This document shows, piece by piece, positions 16,653 to 25,763 of a DNA stretch of 64,000 nt. Origin of the DNA: Achromobacter sp. MFA1 R4 (GTDB taxonomy: Bacteria; Pseudomonadota; Gammaproteobacteria; Burkholderiales; Burkholderiaceae_B); contig NZ_LT707065.1 in NCBI RefSeq assembly GCF_900156745.1, positions 3,286,001 through 3,350,000 on the forward strand, read 5' to 3'. The notes below the pieces were generated by a model, which worked only from the letters and a program-made list of their open reading frames with translations, ran no database searches and had not been told where the DNA came from. The stretch's first letter is position 1; the number at the start of each line of letters is the position of its first letter. The translations under genes were made by a program, and so were the position numbers.

Positions 16653-16658
16653 ACTATA
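16653..16658 (-). promoter_or_regulatory. Putative -10 element of the tRNA-Leu(UAA) gene
   Basis: On the minus strand the hexamer is TATAGT, 35 bases upstream of the tRNA 5' end, in an otherwise GC-rich leader. A clear -35 hexamer is not obvious at 16-18 bp spacing (CAAAAT is closest). This is host-side sequence, so prophage insertion would not separate promoter from gene. Confidence 0.35.
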
Positions 16659-16706
16659 CCATCTTGCCCGCAGGGATTTTGCCGGGCAACGCCAAAGCGA
16701 GGGTAA

Positions 16707-17630
16707 TCACGAAATGAATCGCACGGGCGGGCGGGGGCGTTCGTCCACGGTCAGCGAGAAGATGTCGGGGCGGGAATAGTGGCCCACCACGTCGAAATCG
16801 TAGCGGGCGCGCACAAGGTCCGCCGTGTCGATCCGGGCGGTCAAGAGGCCCGTGCCGCCACGCAGCGGACCAGCCAGCACGTCGCCGAGCGGCCCGACGA
16901 TGACCGAGCCGCCGTTGATCAGCGGACGGCCGGCGTCCCAGCCGGGCACGTCCACGCCCAGGTCGGCGGGCGAGGGCTGCACCTGGCAGGCGCTGACGAC
17001 GAAGCAGCGGCCTTCGTGGGCGATGTGGCGCATCGAGCATTGCCAGATGTCTCGTTCGTCGACCGTGGGCGCGCACCAGATCTCGACGCCCTTGGCGTAC
17101 ATGGCGGTGCGCAACAGCGGCATGTGGTTCTCCCAGCAGATGGCGCCGCCGATCCGCCCCGCCGCGGCGTCGATGACGGGCAGGGTCGAGCCGTCGCCCT
17201 GGCCCCAGATCAGGCGTTCGGTGCCGGTCGGCATGAGCTTGCGATGCCGGCCGGCCAGGCCGATGCCGGGTTCGAAGAACAGGGCGGTGCAGTAGAGCGT
17301 GTTGCCGCCGCGCTCGATCACGCCCACGACCAGGCTGGCGCCCATGCGCTGGGACAGGCCGGCGAGCGCCTCGGTCTCGGGGCCGGGCACGTCGATCGCG
17401 TTGTCGTAGTAGCGCGCAAACGCCTCGCGTCCTTCGGGGAGCCGGTAGCCCAGCCGGGTGCCGAAGATCTCGCCCTTGGGGTAGCCGCCCAGCAGCGCCT
17501 CGGGCATGACCACCAGCGAGGCGCCCGAGGCGGCGATGTCGGATTCGAACGCAAGGATCTGTTCCAGGGTGCGGGCCTTGCCCTCGGGGGCGGAGCCGAT
17601 CTGCAGGGCGGCGACGGTGGTGGAGGTCAT
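16707..17630 (-). CDS. Nitrilase-family carbon-nitrogen hydrolase (probable nitrilase)
   Basis: The 307-residue protein has the Glu-Lys-Cys triad of the nitrilase superfamily: Glu44 in [11 protein letters not shown], Lys131 in [10 protein letters not shown] and Cys165 in [11 protein letters not shown]. The CWEN context and the LGGYPKG loop favour true nitrilases, which convert nitriles to carboxylic acids and ammonia, over amidases. It is cytosolic. ATG 17630 is preceded by AGGA; an in-frame ATG 63 bases upstream lies in the divergent promoter region. A LysR gene is transcribed divergently 84 bases away and is its likely regulator. The natural substrate cannot be read from sequence. Confidence 0.88.
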   Translation of the reverse strand: MTSTTVAALQIGSAPEGKARTLEQILAFESDIAASGASLVVMPEALLGGYPKGEIFGTRLGYRLPEGREAFARYYDNAIDVPGPETEALAGLSQRMGASLVVGVIERGGNTLYCTALFFEPGIGLAGRHRKLMPTGTERLIWGQGDGSTLPVIDAAAGRIGGAICWENHMPLLRTAMYAKGVEIWCAPTVDERDIWQCSMRHIAHEGRCFVVSACQVQPSPADLGVDVPGWDAGRPLINGGSVIVGPLGDVLAGPLRGGTGLLTARIDTADLVRARYDFDVVGHYSRPDIFSLTVDERPRPPVRFIS

Positions 17631-17714
17631 GGCGATTCCTAGGCGGAAGTGGGCGGGAGCAGGTAGTGTCTGGCCCGTCCTAAAATCAATCAATCCCGCC
17701 TAAAGATAAATGAT

Positions 17715-18644
17715 ATGAACCAGATCGATATCGAGTCGGCCGACCTGAACCTGCTCAAGGTCTTCGAGGCCATCTATGACGAGGGGGGCGCGGGCCGGGC
17801 CGCCTTGCGGCTGGGCGTGACGCAATCGGCCGTGAGTGCGGCGCTGGGACGGTTGCGCGTGCTGTATGGGGACGCGCTGTTCACGCGTACGGGGCGGGGC
17901 CTGACGCCCAGCCTGCGCGCCCGCGAATTGCGGCCGATCATCGGCGAGGCGCTGGACAAGGTCCGGCAGAGCCTGTCGCTGGTGCGCCCCGGCGCGCAAG
18001 GCTATGAGGGGCGGTCGGTGACGCTGGGCCTGTCGGACGATTTCGAGATCGCGCTGGGGCGCGAGGCGATCCACGCGTTGGCGGACAGCGCGCCCGGCCT
18101 GCGCATCATTTTCCGCCAGACGCACAGCAGGCTGGCGGCCGAGATGCTGATGGCGCGCGAAGTGGATCTGGTGATCGCATCGGGCGGCCTGACCGCGCCG
18201 GCGCTGCAGCACGTGACCGTGGGGCAGGGCGGCTATGCCTGCCTGCTGGATCCGGACTCGCTGGCGCCGGGCCAGTCCAGCCTGACGGTCGACGAGTTCA
18301 CGCGCCGCCAGCATGTGCTGGTGTCTTCGGGCGGCTTTATCGGGGTGGTGGACGAAGTGCTGCACGGCCTGGGCCTGACGCGCCGGGTGCAGGCGTCGAC
18401 CACGCATTTCTCCGCGCTGGCTTTCCTGCTGCGCGGCGGAGAGTCGCTGGCGACGCTGCCGACGCATGCGGCGCGCGGCCTGGCCGAGGCGTCGGGCCTG
18501 CGGCTGCTGCCGTGCCCGGTCGCGATGCCCGGGTATGCGATCGAAATGGGCTGGCGCGGCGACGCCTTGCGCGATCCGGCGGTGGCGGCCGTCAGGCGTA
18601 CCCTGCTGGGCCTGCTGAACAGTTTTGACTGGGCGGCCACCTAG
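17715..18644 (+). CDS. LysR-family transcriptional regulator, divergent from the nitrilase gene
   Basis: The 309-residue protein has an N-terminal winged helix-turn-helix (residues ~8-66; LNLLKVFEAIYDEGG, then LGVTQSAVSAALGRLR) and a LysR effector domain (~95-300). The divergent layout with the nitrilase gene and a short AT-richer gap (17631-17714) containing two direct CCTAAA repeats suggests that it controls that gene and possibly itself. The N-terminal form ESADLNLLKVFEA is of the NodD/LeuO-like subgroup. The effector is unknown. Confidence 0.88.
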   Translation: MNQIDIESADLNLLKVFEAIYDEGGAGRAALRLGVTQSAVSAALGRLRVLYGDALFTRTGRGLTPSLRARELRPIIGEALDKVRQSLSLVRPGAQGYEGRSVTLGLSDDFEIALGREAIHALADSAPGLRIIFRQTHSRLAAEMLMAREVDLVIASGGLTAPALQHVTVGQGGYACLLDPDSLAPGQSSLTVDEFTRRQHVLVSSGGFIGVVDEVLHGLGLTRRVQASTTHFSALAFLLRGGESLATLPTHAARGLAEASGLRLLPCPVAMPGYAIEMGWRGDALRDPAVAAVRRTLLGLLNSFDWAAT

Positions 18645-18674
18645 AAACACATCGCGGCGATTTGCGCGCTGCGC

Positions 18675-20210
18675 TTATTTGCGGCCGAACAGGCGGCCCA
18701 GGAGTCCGCGCGGAGCGGCCGCGGCGGCTTCGGCAGCCAGCGCATGCTTGAGGGACAGCTCCTGGAAGTGGGGCTTGCCGTTCTGCTGGTAAGAGGCCGA
18801 TGCCTGACGGAAGGCCATGGCCGACTCGGCATGGCGCTTCATGTGGCCGTAGGTTTGGCCGCGCGAGTACAGGGCCCAGCTGCGGAAATCCGGATCCAGC
18901 GCGATGAGGCGGTCGCAGGCGGAGAGCGCCTCATCGTACCGGGCTGCGGCGACCAGCGCATTGATGCGGTCGGCATGCAGCGCCCCGTTATCCGGCCAGC
19001 GTTCCATGGCCCGGTCGGCATCGGCGACGGCTTCGGCTGCGCGGCCCAGGCCGGTCAGCGCCTCGATGCGGGCGCGGCGCCATTTCAGCCAGTCCGGATC
19101 CAGCGAGATCGCGACTTCCGACAAGGGCAGGGCTTCGTCGTAGCGTTCCAGCCGGTTCAGCATGTCGGCGGCGTTGCCGGGCAGGAAGTCGTTGCCGGGC
19201 GCAAGCGCGTAGCCGCATTGGTAGCAGGCCAGCGCCTCTTCCCAGCAGCGCTGGTCGCGCTGGGCATTGCCGGCCACGAACAGCAGTTCGGAGTCGCCGC
19301 TGGTGAGCGGGTCCAGTCCCTGCAGGACCTGTTCCGCCAGTTCGGGATCGCCGCTGCGCACATATTCCCGGGCCTGTTCGCGGCGGCCGTCCCAGCCGCT
19401 GTCCGACAGCGCGTCCAGATGCCGCCACAGCGGCGCCGCCTCGTCAGCCCGCCCCAGCCGATGCAGCGAACGCGCCTTGCCTTCCAATGGCCAGTCCCAG
19501 TCGGGTTCGCGGCGCAGCAGGCTGGTCCATTCTTCGACCGCGTCTTCGTGGCGTTCCAGCGCCTGCAGGCAGGAAGCCCGATTGTGCTGGATGGCGTTTT
19601 GTTCGCCCAGGATGGCGCGGGCGCGGTCGAACATCGCGATGGCGTTGTCCAGGTCGCCCAGGCGGCGGTAGTTGTTTCCGGCGTCGTACAGGAAGTTGCC
19701 GTTGTTGGGCGCCAGCGCCACGGCGCGCTCATGGTAGGGCAGCGCATCCCGGTAGCGGCCGGCGTTATGCAGGTTCGATCCGATATAGCAGTGCGGCGCC
19801 GCGGCAGAGGGCCGCACTTGCGAGGCGGCGGTCCAACTGGCGATGGCGTCGTCAAGCCGGCGGTCGTTGATCAGCAGGTAGCCTTCAGCCATCAGCAGCC
19901 CGAAGTGCGACGGCGCGCGTTGCCGGGCGTCGCGCAGGATGCGCCAGGCTTGCTCGCGCTCTCCCGCGTCGTAGAGCGCGGTGGCGCGCACGCGGATGGC
20001 ATCGCTGCATTGCGGGTCCAGCGCCAGCGCGCGGTTCAGGTCCGCATCCCGTTGCGCGTGCGCGCGGCGCTTGTCGTGATAACGGGCGCGCAACGCCCAC
20101 ATGACCGCCGAAGCGGGCTGTTCGCGCAGCCCCTGTTCGCACAGGGCCAGCATCTGCGCGTCGTCGTGGCCGTCATCGGCACGGTGTATGGAGTCGATCA
20201 GGCTGGACAT
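18675..20210 (-). CDS. Tetratricopeptide-repeat protein
   Basis: The 511-residue protein is built of about twelve TPR-like 34-residue helical repeats, for example AGRYRDALPYHERAVALAPN, LGDLDNAIAMFDRARAI and LERYDEALPLSEVAISLDPD. It has no signal peptide or membrane segment, and a short Ala-rich C-terminal tail ending GLLGRLFGRK. TPR arrays mediate protein-protein contacts. It begins 25 bases after the stop of the RDD gene and probably shares its transcript, so its partner may be that membrane protein. No enzymatic domain is visible. Confidence 0.8.
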   Translation of the reverse strand: MSSLIDSIHRADDGHDDAQMLALCEQGLREQPASAVMWALRARYHDKRRAHAQRDADLNRALALDPQCSDAIRVRATALYDAGEREQAWRILRDARQRAPSHFGLLMAEGYLLINDRRLDDAIASWTAASQVRPSAAAPHCYIGSNLHNAGRYRDALPYHERAVALAPNNGNFLYDAGNNYRRLGDLDNAIAMFDRARAILGEQNAIQHNRASCLQALERHEDAVEEWTSLLRREPDWDWPLEGKARSLHRLGRADEAAPLWRHLDALSDSGWDGRREQAREYVRSGDPELAEQVLQGLDPLTSGDSELLFVAGNAQRDQRCWEEALACYQCGYALAPGNDFLPGNAADMLNRLERYDEALPLSEVAISLDPDWLKWRRARIEALTGLGRAAEAVADADRAMERWPDNGALHADRINALVAAARYDEALSACDRLIALDPDFRSWALYSRGQTYGHMKRHAESAMAFRQASASYQQNGKPHFQELSLKHALAAEAAAAAPRGLLGRLFGRK

Positions 20211-20235
20211 GCGGTTCCGTATTCAGGGGGGCGGG

Positions 20236-21297
20236 TCAACGCGCCAGGGCGCCGGCTTCGTGACGGCAGCTGTAGGGGCGGTCTGCGCGGGGGATGTCGT
20301 CGCTGCCGCACTGCCAGCGCCGTATGCCGCCGCCCTTTTTTTCGGAGCGCAGTTCGGGCAGGTAGACCAGGTGCTTGCCGCCCAGCGTGGGCGCGTCCGC
20401 CGTGCCCGGCTCACCGGCGATGGTGAAGCGCAGCACGCCGTTGACCGGGTTCACGTCCAGCTTGCTGAAGCCGCTGGCTTGCAGCGAAGCCTGCGTCACG
20501 CCGAGGGCGGCCATGTCGGGCGCGAACGTCCGCGTGCGCTGGTAGTGGCTTTCCGCCAGCCTGCGAACGGGGTCCGACACCTGGTCCAGATGGATGACCT
20601 CGGATCGCAGGGGATTGTCGCCCTCGTCCTTGTCCAGTCCGACCACGCCGATGACCACGCCGGCCAGGACCAGGGCCGCGACGCCGAACAAAACGAACAG
20701 GAATTTGCCGGCGCCCGTGACGGTGCGGGCCTGGGCCAGCGCGGGCAGCACGGCGCGGGGATCGGCCTGGCTGGATATCACATGCGTGCCCGCCAAGGCG
20801 TTGTGCATGGCGCGTTCGCCAAAAATGGTCTGCTGCAGGTGGTGGAAGATGCCCGGCAGCGCCACGTTCAGCGTGAATTTCAGGTTATGCCGCCAGATCG
20901 CGCGCAACAGCCCGGGAGCGCTGCCCTTGCGGGTGACGACCCGCAGCTTCAGCAGCCGCTTGCCGGGCGAACCATTGCCCCAGGCGTCCATGAAGGCGGG
21001 CAGCAGCCAGCCCAGCAGCCCCGCCGCCGCCATTAGCACCAACGGCCGGTTTTCGCCCGTCAGGCCTTGATAGGTATACGAGGCCGCCAGGCACAGGACG
21101 GCGATCGCCGCCAGCATGAAGAGGGCGTCGATCGCCGTGGCGCCAAGCCGCGGCCAGATGCCGGGAAACACCGGGGCATTGCCGGTCCGGGCACGCTGGG
21201 CTGGCGGCGCGGCGGATTTGACCGGCAGGGGGCTATTGCAGCTGAAGCACACCGTGTGGGCGGCCGGATTCTGCCAATTGCAGCGGGGGCATTGCAT
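20236..21297 (-). CDS. Zinc-ribbon / RDD membrane protein with a pilin-like C-terminal domain
   Basis: The 353-residue protein has three parts. Residues 1-25 form a zinc ribbon (CPRCNW, then CFSC). Residues ~45-180 form an RDD domain with hydrophobic helices and the motif GNGSPGKRLLKLRVV. A further membrane helix (about 220-245, FLFVLFGVAALVLAGVVIGV) precedes a ~90-residue extracytoplasmic domain. That domain ends IRRWQCGSDDIPRADRPYSC, resembling the disulfide-bonded end of type IV pilins. ATG 21297 is chosen because the zinc ribbon starts there. It is co-transcribed with the TPR gene. The RDD substrate is unknown and the pilin-like reading is an inference. Confidence 0.72.
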   Translation of the reverse strand: MQCPRCNWQNPAAHTVCFSCNSPLPVKSAAPPAQRARTGNAPVFPGIWPRLGATAIDALFMLAAIAVLCLAASYTYQGLTGENRPLVLMAAAGLLGWLLPAFMDAWGNGSPGKRLLKLRVVTRKGSAPGLLRAIWRHNLKFTLNVALPGIFHHLQQTIFGERAMHNALAGTHVISSQADPRAVLPALAQARTVTGAGKFLFVLFGVAALVLAGVVIGVVGLDKDEGDNPLRSEVIHLDQVSDPVRRLAESHYQRTRTFAPDMAALGVTQASLQASGFSKLDVNPVNGVLRFTIAGEPGTADAPTLGGKHLVYLPELRSEKKGGGIRRWQCGSDDIPRADRPYSCRHEAGALAR

Positions 21298-21469
21298 GGA
21301 GCGTGTGGCGCGGATATCGGGGCCGGGGCGGCGGGACTGCGGATGATACGCGGGTCTACCGGTTCCGGCGAATGGCGACCGGCCTGGATCGCCGGGAGGC
21401 CGAAAAGCCGGCTGCGGCCGGGAAAACCCCGATCCCGGCCGGGGTAGCCCAGGGACGACACTTTGCGCC

Positions 21470-22393
21470 ATGAAGCCGACCCCGCCCGCCCCGCCCATCC
21501 GAGATATCGATCCCGTTTCATTGCGCCTCTTCCTGGCCGCGCTGGAAGAAGGGAGCCTGGCGCGCGCCGCCGCGCGCGAGAACATCGTGCCGTCCGCCGT
21601 CAGCAAGCGCATGTCGGAAATGGAGGACGCGTTCGGCGTGCCGCTGCTGGAGCGCGGCGTCAAGGGCGTGCAGCCGACGCCGGCCGGCGACGCGCTGGCC
21701 GCGCACGTGCGCCGCGTGCTGGAGGATATGGACCGCATGCGCCGCGACATGGCGGGATTTGCGACCGGCGTGCGCGGGCATATCCGGCTGGCGGTGAGCT
21801 TTGCCGCCCTGTCGGGCGACCTGCCGGCGCAGATCCAGTCGTTCCGGCGCGCGTATCCGCAGATCGATATTTCGCTGGAAGAAGACACCACGCAGACGGC
21901 GTTTCGCGCCGTGCTGGACGGCCAGGCGGACGTGGCGGCGGGGTCCGATTTCGGCCACGAGGGGCTGCAGGTGTTTCCTTTTGGCCGCTGCGAACTGGCG
22001 GCGGTGGTGCCGGGCCAGCACCTGCTGGCGGACCGCGAGGCGCTGGACTACGCGCAGTTGCTGCCGTTCGAGCAGATCGAGCTGAACCGCGACAATGGCA
22101 TCAGCAGCGTGTTCGAGCAGGCGGCGCGCGACGCGGGCATGACGCGCCGCATCAGCGCGCGCGTCAGTTCGCACGAAACCATCTGCCTGCTGGTGGCGCG
22201 CGGCATGGGCGTTGCCGTCGTGCCGCATTACCTGAAGCCGCGGCTGGCGCATCTGGACATCCGCTTCATTGCGCTGAAGGGGCCGTGGTCCAGCACGCCG
22301 CTCTGTATTGCCGTGCGGGATCCGGACGCACTGTCGCCGGCCGCGCGGGCGCTGCTGGCGCACCTGGGCGTGCTGCCCGCTGCGACGGCGTGA
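21470..22393 (+). CDS. LysR-family regulator of the CoA-transferase/Bug/lyase operon
   Basis: The 307-residue protein has a winged HTH (residues ~14-72, LRLFLAALEEGSLARAAARE then VPSAVSKRMSEME) and a periplasmic-binding-like effector domain (~98-300; VARGMGVAVVPHYLKPRL is typical of the second lobe). It precedes the CoA-transferase gene in the same direction with a 181-base gap. That gap contains a GCCCCC/GGGGGC hairpin at 22479-22496, so the downstream operon probably has its own promoter. Regulation of that operon is inferred from adjacency. Confidence 0.85.
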   Translation: MKPTPPAPPIRDIDPVSLRLFLAALEEGSLARAAARENIVPSAVSKRMSEMEDAFGVPLLERGVKGVQPTPAGDALAAHVRRVLEDMDRMRRDMAGFATGVRGHIRLAVSFAALSGDLPAQIQSFRRAYPQIDISLEEDTTQTAFRAVLDGQADVAAGSDFGHEGLQVFPFGRCELAAVVPGQHLLADREALDYAQLLPFEQIELNRDNGISSVFEQAARDAGMTRRISARVSSHETICLLVARGMGVAVVPHYLKPRLAHLDIRFIALKGPWSSTPLCIAVRDPDALSPAARALLAHLGVLPAATA

Positions 22394-22574
22394 GCGGCGC
22401 CGCGGGTCAGGGCTAACCCGGACGTTCCGAAACGAGAATGCCCCCGTGCTGAAAGACCGCTACCCGCCCCGGCCGCAGGCCCCCGATCATGGGGGCATGC
22501 TGGCGGGGGAGGCGGGCGAGCTTCCGATCCTGCCGCCGCGCATCCGTCGAACTGGCAGGCAAGAGGAACCGCAG

Positions 22575-23783
22575 ATGACAGCAGCACCGGCTTCACCCTT
22601 CATGGACAGCACCGAACTGCCCCTGCGCGGCATCAAGGTCCTGGAGCTGTCCCACATGATCATGGGGCCGGCCGCCGGCCTGTCGCTGGCGGACCTGGGC
22701 GCCGAGGTGATCAAGGTCGAACCCATCGACGGCGACCGCACGCGGCGGCTGAAGGGGTCCGGCAGCGGCTATTTTCCGGTCTTCAACCGCAACAAGCAGA
22801 GCCTGGCGATCGACCTCAAGTCGCCGGCGGGGCAGGAGGTCGTGCGCAAGCTGGCGCTCCAGAGCGACATGATCGTGGAGAACTTCCGCGACGGGAGCCT
22901 GGCGCAGTACGGGCTGGACTACGAATCCCTGTCGGCCGGAAATCCGCGGCTGATCTATGTGTCGCTCAAGGGCTTTCTCTCCGGTCCCTACAAGCACCGC
23001 ACGGCGCTGGACGAGGTGGTGCAGATGATGGGCGGGCTGGCCTATATCAATGGCGGCGCGGACACGCCCCAGCGGGTGGCGGCCTCCGTCAATGACATCC
23101 TGGGCGGCACGTTCGGGGTGGTGGGGGCGCTGGCCGCGCTGCATGACCGCCACGCGACGGGCCGGGGGCGCCATGTGCGATCCGGCCTCTTCGAAAACAA
23201 CCTGCTGCTGGTGGCGCAGTTCATCGCGCAATTCCAGTTGACGGGCGCCGCGCCCCGGCCCATGGGGGCGGAACGCAAACCGCCATGGGGCGTGTACGAC
23301 GTTTTCGAGACCGCCGACGGCCGCGTGTTCGTCGCCGTGGTGGGCGATGCGCAATGGCGCAGCTTCGCGCAGAAATTCCTGCCGCCCGAATGGTCCGCGG
23401 ACCCGCGCCTGGCCACCGCCGTCGACCGCGAGGCCGCCCGGTCGTGGCTGGTGCCGGGCGTGGGCGAAATCCTGAAGACCTGGAAAACCGACGAGCTGTG
23501 CGCCGCGCTCGAGGCCGCCAATCTGTCGTATGGCCCGATCCGCCAGCCGCACGACCTGCTGGACGACGCCCACCTGAGAGCGGGCGGCGCGCTGCTGCCG
23601 ACCCGGCTGCCGGACGGCGGCGAGATCTCGGCCGCCGCGCTGCCCATCGAGTTCGATGGCCGCAAGGCGGGCAAGCGGTCCGATCCGCCCGGCCAAGGCG
23701 CCCAGACCCACGCCATTCTGCAGGGCCTGGGCCTGGATGCCGCGCGCATCGACGCCTTGCGCGCCGCGGGAGTGATCGCATGA
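22575..23783 (+). CDS. Family III CoA-transferase (CaiB/BaiF type)
   Basis: The 402-residue enzyme moves CoA between carboxylic acids. Family III marks are LRGIKVLELSHMIMGPAAG at residues 18-36, DLGAEVIKVEPIDGD, NRNKQSLAIDLKSP and DMIVENFRDG. The catalytic Asp is expected in the segment after LIYVSLKGF. The ATG at 22575 has AGAGGA upstream; earlier in-frame codons overlap the regulatory gap. It forms an operon with a Bug receptor and an HMG-CoA-lyase-like enzyme, so it probably activates an imported (hydroxy)dicarboxylate to its CoA ester for aldol cleavage. Confidence 0.85.
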   Translation: MTAAPASPFMDSTELPLRGIKVLELSHMIMGPAAGLSLADLGAEVIKVEPIDGDRTRRLKGSGSGYFPVFNRNKQSLAIDLKSPAGQEVVRKLALQSDMIVENFRDGSLAQYGLDYESLSAGNPRLIYVSLKGFLSGPYKHRTALDEVVQMMGGLAYINGGADTPQRVAASVNDILGGTFGVVGALAALHDRHATGRGRHVRSGLFENNLLLVAQFIAQFQLTGAAPRPMGAERKPPWGVYDVFETADGRVFVAVVGDAQWRSFAQKFLPPEWSADPRLATAVDREAARSWLVPGVGEILKTWKTDELCAALEAANLSYGPIRQPHDLLDDAHLRAGGALLPTRLPDGGEISAAALPIEFDGRKAGKRSDPPGQGAQTHAILQGLGLDAARIDALRAAGVIA

Positions 23784-23858
23784 AAACCGGGCATTAGCGC
23801 TTTACCCCTGTCGAGGCGGCGCCAGACCGCCAAGACGTCCATCGAAGAGGAGACACCC

Positions 23859-24818
23859 ATGATCCGCAAACTCGTTGCGCTGGCCGCGCTGGCGGTCGCA
23901 TGCGCCGCCCATGCCCAGGACTATCCCAGCAAGCCCATCCGCATCATCATCCCGTCCACGCCGGGCGGCGGCACGGATTACATCGGGCGGCTGATGAGCA
24001 CCAAGCTGCACGAACTGAACGGCTGGGCCGTGGTGCCGGAGAACAAGCCCGGCGCCGGCACCGCGCTCGGCCTGGCCGAGGCGGCGCGTGCGCCCGCGCA
24101 GGGCTATGACCTAGTGATCGGCCAGTCCGACAACGTCACGCTGATTCCGCTGCTGATGAAAGTGGCCTACGACCCGGTCAAGGACCTGACGCCGGTGGCG
24201 CTGGTGGCGACCACGCCGATGGTGCTGCTGGTGGCCGAGGGCTCGCCCTACAAGACGCTGCCCGAGGTGATCGAGGCGGCCAGGAAGGCGCCCAACACGA
24301 TCTCGTACGGGACGTCCGGCACGGGCGGCGGCGTGCACATCGCCATGGAAATGCTGCAGCACGCGGCCGGCTTCAAGATGCAGCACGTGCCGTACAAGGG
24401 GTCCGCCCCGGCGCTGGCCGACCTGATGGGCGGCCATCTGCAGTTCGCGGGCTCGTCGATCTCGTCGGCGGCCACGCTCATCAAATCCGGCAAGGTGCGC
24501 GCGCTGGCGGTGACCTCGCCCAAGCGCAACCCCGCCTTGCCCGACGTGCCCACGGTGGCGGAGCTTGGCTACAAGGATTTCAGCGTGGTGACCTACTACG
24601 GCGTGCTGGCCCCGGCCAAGACGCCCGATGCCATCGTCTCGCGGCTGAACAGCGATTTCAACACGCTGCTGGCGCGCCAGGACGTGAAGGAGGCGCTGGC
24701 GTCCCAGGGGCTGGAAACCGACCCCGTTTCCAGCGCGCAGTTCGCCGCGCTGATCCAGTCGGACATCGGCAAGGCGCGCCAGACCATCAAGAGCGCGGGC
24801 ATCGTCATCCAGCAATAG
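23859..24818 (+). CDS. Bug-family (TctC-like) periplasmic substrate-binding receptor
   Basis: The 319-residue protein has a signal peptide (MIRKLVALAALAVACAAHA, cleavage before QDYP). The Bug signature follows: YPSKPIRIIIPSTPGGGTD, then VVPENKPGAGTALG. The family binds carboxylates in the periplasm for tripartite tricarboxylate transporters; most members lack linked TctA/TctB genes, as here. GAGGAG lies just upstream of the start. Its place between a CoA-transferase and an aldol lyase suggests that it binds the acid those enzymes consume. Confidence 0.9.
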   Translation: MIRKLVALAALAVACAAHAQDYPSKPIRIIIPSTPGGGTDYIGRLMSTKLHELNGWAVVPENKPGAGTALGLAEAARAPAQGYDLVIGQSDNVTLIPLLMKVAYDPVKDLTPVALVATTPMVLLVAEGSPYKTLPEVIEAARKAPNTISYGTSGTGGGVHIAMEMLQHAAGFKMQHVPYKGSAPALADLMGGHLQFAGSSISSAATLIKSGKVRALAVTSPKRNPALPDVPTVAELGYKDFSVVTYYGVLAPAKTPDAIVSRLNSDFNTLLARQDVKEALASQGLETDPVSSAQFAALIQSDIGKARQTIKSAGIVIQQ

Positions 24819-24843
24819 GCCCGCACGGACGACAGGACAGCAC

Positions 24844-25761
24844 ATGAACCAGGAAGTCAGGCTTTGCGAAGTGGGGCCGCGCGACGGGCTGCAGATGGCC
24901 AAGGGCATGATGTCGCGCGCCGACAAGGTGCGCTGGATCCGGCAACTGGCCGATGCCGGCCTGCGCGAGATCGAGGTGGGCAGCTTCGTGTCGCCGCGGC
25001 GGGTGCCGCAGATGGCGGACACGGGCGACATCCTGCCCGAGGTCCTGAAGATCGATGGGCTGACCGTCTGCGCGCTGGCCTGCAACCTGAAGGGCGCCAT
25101 CGCCGCCTACGAGGCGGGCGCGCACGTGCTGGCGTTTCCGGTGTCGGTCAGCGACACCCACAGCCGCGCCAACGTCGGCAAGGGCACCGACGCGCAGATC
25201 GCGATGCTGGAATCGATCGTGGACTGGATCCGCGCGCAGGCGCGGCCCATGCGCATCGATGCCGCCGTCGCGACGGCGTTCGGATGTTCGCTGGAAGGGC
25301 AGGTGCCGGTGCGGCGCGTGGCCGAGGTGGCCGCAGCGGCGGCGCGCGCGGGCGCCGACGAAATCGCGCTGGCCGATACGGTGGGCTACGCGCATCCGGG
25401 GCGGGTGCGCGAGGCGGTGCGCGCCACCCAGGACGCGGTGGGCGCCGCGCTCACCAAGCTGCACCTGCACGATACGATGGGGCTGGGCCTGGCCAACGCC
25501 CTGGCCGGGCTGGACGAAGGCATCCGCGCCTTCGATGCGTGCCTGGGGGGCCTGGGCGGTTGCCCGTTCGCGCCGGGCGCCTCGGGCAACATCGTCACCG
25601 AGGACCTGGTGTTCATGCTGGAAAGCATGGGCTACCGGACCGGGATCGACCTGTCCCGGCTGCTCGCCGCGCGGCCGCTGCTGGCGGGCGCGTTGCCGCA
25701 GGAAACCCTGCGCGGCGGCGTGGCCGCCGCCGGCATCCCAGGGACCTACTCAGGCGGATAG
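24844..25761 (+). CDS. Hydroxymethylglutaryl-CoA lyase-like enzyme
   Basis: The 305-residue TIM-barrel lyase has GPRDGLQ (Arg13, Asp14), metal-ligand motif HLHDT (His207, His209) and the HMG-CoA lyase signature GLGGCPFAPGASGN with active-site Cys240. The known reaction is HMG-CoA to acetoacetate plus acetyl-CoA. It lies 25 bases downstream of the Bug gene in the same operon. With the CoA-transferase this suggests catabolism of 3-hydroxy-3-methylglutarate or a similar acid, though leucine degradation is the other usual setting. No leucine-pathway genes are adjacent. Confidence 0.87.
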   Translation: MNQEVRLCEVGPRDGLQMAKGMMSRADKVRWIRQLADAGLREIEVGSFVSPRRVPQMADTGDILPEVLKIDGLTVCALACNLKGAIAAYEAGAHVLAFPVSVSDTHSRANVGKGTDAQIAMLESIVDWIRAQARPMRIDAAVATAFGCSLEGQVPVRRVAEVAAAAARAGADEIALADTVGYAHPGRVREAVRATQDAVGAALTKLHLHDTMGLGLANALAGLDEGIRAFDACLGGLGGCPFAPGASGNIVTEDLVFMLESMGYRTGIDLSRLLAARPLLAGALPQETLRGGVAAAGIPGTYSGG

Positions 25762-25763
25762 GA

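Noticed and set aside
16305..16706. A 133-codon rightward reading frame over the tRNA region
   Set aside because: It lies across the split tRNA-Leu and its intron on the opposite strand; RNA structure explains the sequence and codon use is arbitrary.
22308..22574. Upstream start for the CoA-transferase
   Set aside because: It begins inside the LysR gene in another frame and lacks family similarity before residue 1 of the ATG 22575 product.
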